This document shows, piece by piece, positions 57,033 through 64,000 of a stretch of 64,000 nucleotides of DNA. The notes under the pieces were generated by a model. It searched no databases, was not told the origin of the DNA, and saw only the letters and a program-made list of their open reading frames with translations. Origin of the DNA: Liopterus haemorrhoidalis (lineage: Eukaryota; Arthropoda; Insecta; Coleoptera; Dytiscidae); contig OZ020611.1 of assembly GCA_963971575.1 (NCBI GenBank), positions 223,006,260-223,070,259 on the forward strand. The letters are read 5' to 3'. A program made the position numbers and the translations under genes. Each line of letters opens with the position of its first letter. Position 1 is the first letter of the stretch.

Positions 57033-57344
57033 TAATTCCTTATATTTGTAAGTTATCAACCAACTTTGCCTTTTTTTCTACAAATTTCATCCTTGATGAC
57101 CTAATATATAGATATTAAAAATAATCGCTTATTTTGAGAAATTAACAGAATTGAATTGAATTATAGTAATATTTTTGCGTTAATTTGGCGGCGAAAAGTA
57201 CATGAATTTGAAACGTTGCATTAACATTGTGGAGCTTAGAAAAGAAACCGTACAAAAAAAAAAAAAATGTGAAAGCTAAATTCTAGAAAATAATCATTCT
57301 TTAATTTAGTATAGATATATTTTAATATAAAAATCTTAAAAGTT

Positions 57345-58134
57345 CCTAAAATTAGTGTACCCCAGTTAGCGTCAGAATTGTCACACAGATTAAATAAACA
57401 AATTTCAGTAGAAACAGTCCGCCGAGTACTCCGGAAAAATAACTGCAATGGTCGAATTGCACGCAAGAAACCATTGATTTCAAAAACGAATAAAAAGAAA
57501 CGCTTAGAATTTGCAAAAATGTATGTAAACAAACCAATTAGCTTCTGGAATAAAGTTATTTTTTCTGACGAGACGAAAAAAAAAAATTATTTTTGGGTCG
57601 GACGGCAGACAAATTGATTGGCAGAAGCCCAATAAAGAATTTAAAAAAAATAATACTGTTCCGACAGTAAAACACTGAGGCGGATCAGTTATGTTGTGGG
57701 GTGCTATGGGCTCAAACGGCTCAGGTAATTTAGAATTTATAGAAGGGATCATGGATAAATGGAAATATCTAAACATCTTGAAAAATAATCTTACGACTAC
57801 TGCAGAAAAATTAGATATGCCAGTTTATTATTTCCAACAAGATAACGATCCCAAACATACTGCGCTTATTGTAAAGGAATTGCTTTTAAACAGTGCACCA
57901 AAATTACTCAAAACACCGCCACAATCGTCTGATCTCAATCCAATTGAAAATTTATGGAGAGAATTAAAAGTTCGGATAAAAACAAATTCATTTTCTAATA
58001 AAAATGATTTTAAAACGAAACTTCAAGAAGAGTGGAATAATATACTGGCAGAAGTTTGTAGAAAATTAGTGCAGTCTATGCCAAATCGCCTTCAAGCAAT
58101 AATAGAAGTAAGAGGTGACGCGACAAAATATTAA
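57345..58134 (+). pseudogene. Tc1-family transposase (DD34E), broken
   Basis: Homology starts KVPKISVPQLASELSHRLNK, the second helix-turn-helix, so the first DNA-binding helix bundle is missing. VETVRRVLRKNNCNGRIARK and FWNKVIFSDETK (first catalytic aspartate) follow. A frameshift near 57600 and a TGA before GGSVMLWGAM break the frame. The second half has YYFQQDNDPKHTA (second aspartate) and SSDLNPIENLWRELK (catalytic glutamate), ending at a proper stop. All three acidic residues survive. A right terminal sequence (inverse of CAGTTACTCACAAAATTGAG) lies at 58377-58398. No matching left end was found. Confidence 0.9.
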
Positions 58135-58409
58135 TTTGAATTAACTGATTGTTTTCTAATTGTTTTATTAGTATTACTATTTTTGTACGCTCAATTTTGT
58201 GTCTCTGAAAATGTATATATTTTTTGTTTTCTTTAACAAATGGTTATTAAATATTATTTAATTTGATACCATTTATAATAGTTTTGTATCTCTAAGATGT
58301 ATTTTAGAAATGAAAAATAATTGGTTTAAATAATCTGTTTTATAGGCATCCTAAGAGGTATATTTCTAAAACTTTTGTACGCTCAATTTTGTGAGTAACT
58401 GTATATTTT

Positions 58410-60175
58410 GTTTCTGTATTTTTTAAATTAATTTAAACATTTTAATATAATATATATAAAATATTATATATTTTAATTAATTATTAGTTTTTTAGTTATT
58501 AATATAAATTTAAAATATATGAGTTTAACGAATAAATTGGCACACCACTGGCAAATCTAATTAAGAACTAATAGACAATTAAAAACTTTTTTTGTCCGGG
58601 CTCTAGTTATTAGGTAACTCTCGCCAAAAAAATTATGTTGTTAATAAATTTCAAAGACAGTTTATTAGCAACTGGAACTCTCGGCTCTTAGATACCTAAA
58701 TAATTCTGAAATTTACACTTCACAATTTTTTCAAATAGAATATACACTATATTCTTGACAGTTTTCCTGACTGACAAGTTTCCATTATGAAATTTATTGT
58801 CTATGATAGATATTTGATACGATAGTAAAATTTAATATAAATCCTTAACTACCAAACATCACACTAAATCAATAATTATAAGGTTGGATCGATGTTTAAA
58901 GAATCTATAAATATGAAAACGATTTCAAAGAAAACAAGAAATAAATGCGAGAATTCCTATAAAATGTGTAAAACAACATATATACACTCCACTTAAAATG
59001 GTTATATAAAAAGAAGAGAAACTACATCTAATGTCTTTTATTTTACAACCAGTATCCGTAATATACATCCGCGGTGACAAATGCGAATCGCCATTAAGAT
59101 AATCGTCATGTAGTGACCAGTTAAAATGCATAGCATTCCTCAGTCAAGTTGGACGATGACGCCACGGTATTAAAAGACATTGGTTGCTAAGTAACATTTG
59201 TTGTGTGCACTGCCTACCTAACATTCGATTTCATTCGAAAATTCAATTTTAATGGCGACTGTATGTCATTCTAGATAAAAAAGCCATCTAAGAAACAACC
59301 ATAAACGGACGTAGTATTGAAGTTTTTGTCGCGGTTTGTCGTCGCCGAATGTGGGAAACGTTGATGATCGGTAATACAGGAATACGTTTGATCGACTCCG
59401 ATACTTGGTTTGTGTGTATGTATGTGTTTGTATACAAGATGTACTCACAATGTAAAGTGTCTTGTTTTACGCAACTGAGAAGCGAACAGACGAATACAGG
59501 GGTCCTAAATCAACTGCTACTTCGGAGTACACTCTAAGGAGCAAGTCTATAATGATTTTAAATAAGTTATTAAATTCGATAATGATCTTAATTAAATATT
59601 TCAATTAAAATTTTTCAAAAAAGAACTGGATTTTGAGATGAATTTTATTTCAAATAGACAATCAAGTGTCTATACTTACGATGTTAAGCAGGCTTGTGTG
59701 TTGTCACTTTTTCTATTTCTGCTTGAAATTTACCAGTTATGCAAGTTTGCGATAGATAAAACCAAGGACTATTCTGTGAAGACTAAATAACCAAATTGAA
59801 GACCTCGATTAGGCTGAAGGCCTTTACAGACGACCGTTATGACTCTACGTAACAGACCTATAGGTTAAAATTAGAAAAAAGAATGAACGTAACAAATGAA
59901 AATAGAACATATTTTATTAATATAATATAATATTTATTTATCAACCAAGATACAAAATGAAATATTGTTTTTGGTCGGTCACATTACAAATTACAAAACC
60001 TTTTAAAATATACAAATAGTTCAAATACTCTAAAAATAAAATATTTTAAAATTGCAATAGGGCAGGTATTTATTTGATAGCAAACATACAGCAATTATTG
60101 TCCATATATTTGACTTGTGTAAAATCATCAAAAGAATATATTGGATTTTTCAGTAAATAATTCTTGATAGTTCTC
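58410..60175. other. No gene seen
   Basis: AT-rich to 58900. A more mixed stretch at 59030-59530 lacks any recognisable frame or repeat end. No promoter, RNA gene or exon can be supported. Confidence 0.45.
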
Positions 60176-60270
60176 TTTTAGGGTTTTGTAGGTATTACCA
60201 CCAAAATCCCTTATAACGTCATTCATGTGTCTTTCTGTACGGAACAAATTGTAGCCAAACGGAATGTTGC
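60176..60270 (-). repeat. Family A end fragment
   Basis: TTAGGGTTTTGTAGGTATTA, CCCTTATAACGTCATTCATG and AAATTGTAGCCAAACGG without a microsatellite. The end plus array-flank of family A survives in about 90 bp, with the GTCY array reduced to GTCTTTCTGTACGG. Confidence 0.75.
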
Positions 60271-60715
60271 AATTTGCTATTTTTACATTATGTATCCCAA
60301 CTGTTGTAAAATTGTCTAATTCTACAACAGATTTAGTACGTGTACGTTTCTTTTTCGGGCTACTGTCAGCTTAACCTCTCGATTGTTACCTGACTTAAAA
60401 ACGACTGAACAGTACAATGTAAACCTGGCAACGTGTAAAAACGTTACCAATATTCAGTAAATAAATGTACTACTGAGTAATGATTCGATGTTGGTTAAAT
60501 CACTTCATGACATTGGTACTCAAATTAACTGGACGTAAACTCCCTTGCTTAGCAAGCAATCAATTATACGAATTCTGGTTTCTGCGCAGGTGACGTACTG
60601 ACCTCAACTTCTGACAAAAATATTCTACCAATTCAGTGCTCCATTCTACTCTTTCAGTGCTTTCAGACCTATAAGGTGGGTGAGGCAGAAGTAAGTATTA
60701 GTTTATAAAGATAAT
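60270..60715. other. No gene seen
   Basis: Mixed sequence with short inverted ACGTGTACG-type motifs. No coding frame or element end recognised. Confidence 0.4.
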
Positions 60716-60717
60716 TT

Positions 60718-61795
60718 AAAAAATTGATGTGAAGTGTGAATTTTCACACATTTTAGGGTTTTGCAGGTATTTAGTAAGTGAATGATGATTATTTGGGTTG
60801 CCAAAACAAATTTTATGTAAAAACATTTTTTTGTTAATTTTAATTTGAATGCCTAATACCATTATTTAGGTTTCTAAATATGCCCAGTATTTTTTTTTTT
60901 TATATATAGTAAGGTTCATAAAGTTTTTGAAAATTGCGCCTGTGGCTTCCATTGGTCGTTTAAAGTCATAACCCCGCCCCTCTGATTTCGTCTATTGAAT
61001 TTCAACAATTTCCACTGGTTAATAAATCTACGCTTTTAAAAATTAAATGCAACATTTGCCCAAATATAACTAGAATTTTGAAAAAATAATTTAAACAAAA
61101 TAAAAATGCAAAAAAAAAACAGAAAAAATAAAATTGACTCGAAATCGGATTGAAACCTAATAGTTTGCAAATTAGAACGCGAGAGCGCTAACCGTTACAC
61201 TATCAAAAAATGCTGGGTGACTGACTTAAGATATTAAATATTTTCCCTGGTCAAGCAAAAAACACAAAAAACGCGTTATTTTCCGAAAACATAATCTGAT
61301 CAAAAATTCCTGTTGTACTATTCCGGTTCACACAAATATACATTAGTTAGATTTTTTTCAGATTTTTAGTTTAAACAATCTGGGCTGCAGGGTGTGGGAC
61401 AAAAAAATTTTTGCACAATTTTGGCAAAAATGGGGTAAAAATAATTTATTTTGCAAAAATAAAATTTCGATTGTTAATCGACGTACTAAGATCTTTCATT
61501 TGATACCCTACTCAGAATTTTAAAAAAAATATTTTTTTTTCGATGAACAAATATTTGTTTATATTTTTAGGGGGATATGATTTTTAGATGTTTTAGTATT
61601 TTTCCTATGTGCGGGTTAAAGAGTTGTAGAAGCATGCCAAATTTCAACGCTCTAGGTTTAGCCGTTTGACTTCAATTTTTACCGAACAGACAGACTGACA
61701 GACAGAGAGACAGATAGACAGACAGAAAGACAGACAGCCAGACCACAAAACTACGGTATAAGGGTTTTTTGGTCATACCTACAAAATCCTAAAAA
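60718..61795 (+). repeat. Family A dispersed element, copy A5
   Basis: Full-length copy with AAAATTGATGTGAAGTGTG start, GTGTGAATTTTCACAC hairpin, cassette at 61140-61215, a degenerate CAGA array at 61686-61741 and a terminal hairpin arm with one mismatch (AAAATCCTAAAAA). It is the most diverged of the full copies. Confidence 0.9.
61140..61215 (-). repeat. tRNA-like cassette within A5 (type III, or diverged type II)
   Basis: On the minus strand TAGTGTAACGGTTAGCGC fits an A box and D arm, and GGTTTCAATCC fits a B box. The TTTGCAAACTA stretch before the B box is shared with type II, but the A-box half and outer flanks are different, so it is a third type or a deep relative of type II. Confidence 0.6.
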
Positions 61796-61799
61796 GGGG

Positions 61800-62398
61800 A
61801 CAGGCTAATATTTCATCGGCTCTGAGCCATTTTGTGGACTGCTATTTTTTTTACTTTCTTTGTCGCAAATGTCACAATTTTAGACCGTACTTCAAAAGTG
61901 ACCATATATTTGTGATCGAAGGCTAAAAATGTATAAATATACCAATAAAAATTCAATTTTTATTCTCTAAAAATTTTGAGTTTGTTCAAAATTTTTTTGA
62001 CTCCAATTTTAGCCAAAATATTATTTTAAGCTAATTTTGGGGTTAGGATTATGAAAATAATGTCAGTAAAGTCAATACATTCATGCTTAGTAAATTCCTA
62101 GTTTTTAAGTTAGAGCCGTTTTGGATCAGTTTTTTGCCTATAATTCCAAAACGTTTGCCCAAACTTCAAAATGGACCAAATTTTGTTGATTTATGACCAA
62201 AAATACACCAATTTTCAATACACCAATTTGTACCAATTTTCAATAAAATCGGAGACAAACATTTATTCTTAAAAAACCCTATTTTTTTAAGGTCCACCCC
62301 TTACCATTTTTTCGATTTTTTTGCTATTTTCAAGGATTTTGGATTACTGTCCATATAAAACTTAATAGCTGATTTATTATAGCCCAATTTTATTTTTA
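61800..62398. other. No gene seen
   Basis: AT-rich repeat-like text with recurring AAAATTTTG and CCAATTTT motifs (CACCAATTT twice at 62205-62240). No frames or terminal repeats. Confidence 0.45.
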
Positions 62399-62551
62399 AA
62401 TGGTCACAGGCGTGCGTGTAATAAAATGATAAATAGTAATATAGAAATACACAAAAAGAATTTAAACGTGTAAAATGTGCACGCCACTGTAACTGTGTAA
62501 CTGCCTGACAAAAAAATTTATTACTATCAGTCTTTCTGAGATAGAGTATAA
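62399..62551. repeat. Half copy of the 12599-13605 element
   Basis: ATGGTCACAGGCGTGCGTGT to GAGATAGAGTATA repeats 13441-13603 closely, with an extra AACTGTGT. Only the right half and right inverted repeat are present. Confidence 0.85.
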
Positions 62552-62580
62552 AGACCTACAATTTACCTAATTGAATACCT

Positions 62581-62962
62581 AATGAGATTGAATCTAATGC
62601 TTGGTGTTCATTTCTTCAAGTAGTTCAAAATATTCTTGGAAAACATAAGGCAGAGAAATACATAGAATTAGTGGAAAATATGCTTTCCTACTTTAATATT
62701 CTCGGTTGTTACATGTGCATAAAAGTTAATAAAGTAAATCTCCACAACTACTTAGATCGGTTACCAGAAAACCTAGGTGATTTTAGTGAAGAAAAGGGGG
62801 AAAGATTCCTTCAGGACATAAAACTATGGAAGATCGATATCAAGGAAAATGAGATAGCCACATGATGGCCGACTACTGTTGGATTCTTCAACTGTTGGAG
62901 ACTGTCCTGGTAAACTAAATGCTAGAAAATCGTATAAAAGAAATTTTTTAAGTGATAAATGA
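62581..62962 (+). pseudogene. Relic of an arthropod repetitive protein (C-terminal domain)
   Basis: Frame 1 reads NEIESNAWCSFLQVVQNILG, KAEKYIELVENMLSYFNILG and LPENLGDFSEEKGERFLQDI. After a shift near 62830 the second frame gives MEDRYQGK, a stop, then DSHMMADYCW. After another shift come DCPGKLNARKSYKRNFLSDK and a stop. The GERFxQDI...MExRYQGxW...MMADYCW...RKSYKRxFL series is, to my knowledge, a conserved block of an uncharacterised protein present in many copies in arthropod genomes, probably transposon-borne. The function is unknown. Two frameshifts and a stop show this copy is dead. Confidence 0.65.
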
Positions 62963-63567
62963 TGAATGTATATTTATCTACTTTGTGAAATAAATACCTT
63001 ATTTTGTATTTTTTGTTTTTAACGAGCAGTTGGAACAAACAGTTATAGTAATAACGTGAAATGTTAAATAATAAGATGATTTTATTTTAAAAGAGGCCGA
63101 TATAGCGTATCTCAAAAACTGTATCTGATACACCAAATCTGATGGCTATTTTGAATTCTTCACCCAAAAATTACCTAGAAACAGTTAAAAAATCGCAGGC
63201 AGCAAAATGCCTGCTGGGCTCTGTTATTATTTAACTTGCCAGCAATCATCAAAGTGATTATTTTCTTTAACAGAAAGCAATGACATCTTCCTCCACTCAT
63301 TTAATTTTAGGAATTACCGGAAGATATATTTTTAAATTCTTATTAAATTTTTGTTTTTCAAATAGTCTTTGAAAAAACAGGGTCTGAATATTTGAATATA
63401 GAGTGAGAAGAAGGCCCATTTCAAAGACATTATACATTGGCAAATGGTAGCAGGGTCCTGCGGACTGACAGATTGATGGTCGGTCCAAACTAAATGACTG
63501 GACTTGCTCATAACTCCACCGTCACAGTTCTGCTACACATCGCCGACACAAGTATTTCAGGAAAAAC
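62962..63567. other. No gene seen
   Basis: No recognisable coding or terminal repeats. Mixed sequence with one GC-richer part at 63430-63550. Confidence 0.4.
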
Positions 63568-63855
63568 ATGCCTCATACATTTTTAACGGCATTTTACCAA
63601 AGAATTTCTTACCTATGTTCTTTTATACGAGATATTATAGCAAATTTGGAAATTTTTTATAAAGAAGCCAATATTTTGAGAGTTTATACTACAAATCAGG
63701 TGAAGACGAGTGAAATTACGAGCAGAATTAAAGATGCTAATGGTATCGTATTTTGCACTTGGTTCTCTCTTCAAAACGAAATTACTGTCTACGAACAACA
63801 AGATCAGATTATAACAAACTATAGTACGTCCCATACTTATGAAACTAAAATATAG
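63568..63855 (+). other. Open frame of 95 codons, unassigned
   Basis: MPHTFLTAFYQRISYLCSFI continues through KTSEITSRIKDANGIVFCTW to a TAG. It has more balanced codon content than its neighbours, but I recognise no motif, signal peptide or family, and there is a competing antisense frame. It may be chance or a decayed element ORF. Confidence 0.15.
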
Positions 63856-63879
63856 ACCTTAAAAAAGCGGGATCGACAC

Positions 63880-64000
63880 AGTGACGCAACTTATGGGCCC
63901 CTGCGCCAATATCGGCGGGGGACCATTTAGGGCCCATCGAACCTCTAAAAGATTTATTTTTCCCATTGGTTTATCTAAACAAAATTGACAATCCTACTAG
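63880..64000. mobile_element. Probable hAT element, left end only
   Basis: CAGTGACGCAACTTATGGGC, then GGGGGACCATTTAGGGCCC, is a typical hAT terminus with GC-rich subterminal sequence. The element runs off the right edge of the window, so no duplication can be checked. Confidence 0.45.

Larger units (their letters stand above)
56105..57104 (+). mobile_element. mariner element, internally deleted (copy 2 of a pair)
   Basis: 1,000 bp, ends TCAGGTCGTCAAGGATGAAA and (inverse) TTAGGTCATCAAGGATGAAA, flanked by TA at 56103-56104 and 57105-57106. It is the same family and carries the same internal deletion as 43154-44005, plus a nested MITE. Confidence 0.92.
55702..57250. mobile_element. Palindromic element split by a mariner
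   Basis: The left arm at 55702-55905 (ATGTACTTTTCGCCGCCATA, AATATTACTACAATTTCAATT, then AAACGCATGCGCAGTCA) is matched in reverse by 57115-57250 and by 56050-56104 on either side of the mariner. The mariner entered the right arm at a TA. Closing the mariner gap restores a simple foldback of about 550 bp. Confidence 0.78.

Overview
The window looks like intergenic DNA of an AT-rich arthropod genome, most likely an insect. This rests on the mix of element types: several mariner lineages (DD34D), Tc1, pogo/Tigger, many small hAT, piggyBac and PIF/Harbinger elements with clean target duplications, a Helitron helicase relic, RTE and CR1/Jockey-type reverse transcriptases, and a repeat class carrying (GTCY)n microsatellites. 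I see no convincing host gene. Every recognisable coding stretch is transposon-derived, and all but one are visibly broken. The species cannot be read from the sequence alone.

Layout. 1-8.5 kb: two reverse-transcriptase relics on the minus strand, a MITE splitting a tRNA-like (SINE) sequence, an ACATCGATGTT-repeat element with a large internal inverted repeat, a decayed piggyBac, and the C-terminal half of a Helitron helicase. 8.5-11.3 kb: a 504-residue open reverse transcriptase ORF between imperfect inverted repeats. 12.6-16 kb: a Tigger relic nested in another inverted-repeat element, a hAT MITE, and a TTAA-flanked MITE split by a larger hAT. 16.5-29.7 kb: the first copies of the dispersed repeat families called A, B and C here, an opposed family B pair, a 600-bp CAGA array, an 830-bp CAGACGGA array, reverse-transcriptase tails, and a second TTAA MITE hit by a different hAT. 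29.7-44.3 kb: mariner relics, nested hAT and PIF elements, palindromes, more family A and B, and a Tigger tail. 44.4-46.6 kb: a large element with roughly 300-bp inverted arms and a nested MITE. 47-51 kb: more A and B copies. 52.3-53.9 kb: a hAT with perfect 8-bp target duplications that swallowed a mariner. 55.7-58.4 kb: a palindrome split by a mariner that is itself split by a MITE, then a Tc1 relic. 60.7-62.96 kb: the fifth family A copy and a broken copy of a protein found repeatedly in arthropods.

The most unusual signal is family A, five near-complete copies of about 1.05-1.15 kb. Their ends are defined by one copy inserted into a mariner relic. Every copy has a hairpin near each end, a (GTCY)n array at a fixed position about 50 bp from one end, and in the middle a cassette of roughly 110-130 bp carrying tRNA-like A and B boxes on the opposite strand. 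Flanking sequence is conserved among copies, but the cassette comes in at least two, probably three, unrelated-looking types. Families B, C and D share the plan of conserved flanks around a microsatellite, and in D the array motif is GT instead of GTCY. I read these as non-autonomous mobile elements, possibly Helentron/HINE-like, that spread microsatellites and exchange a tRNA-like module. That reading is inference.
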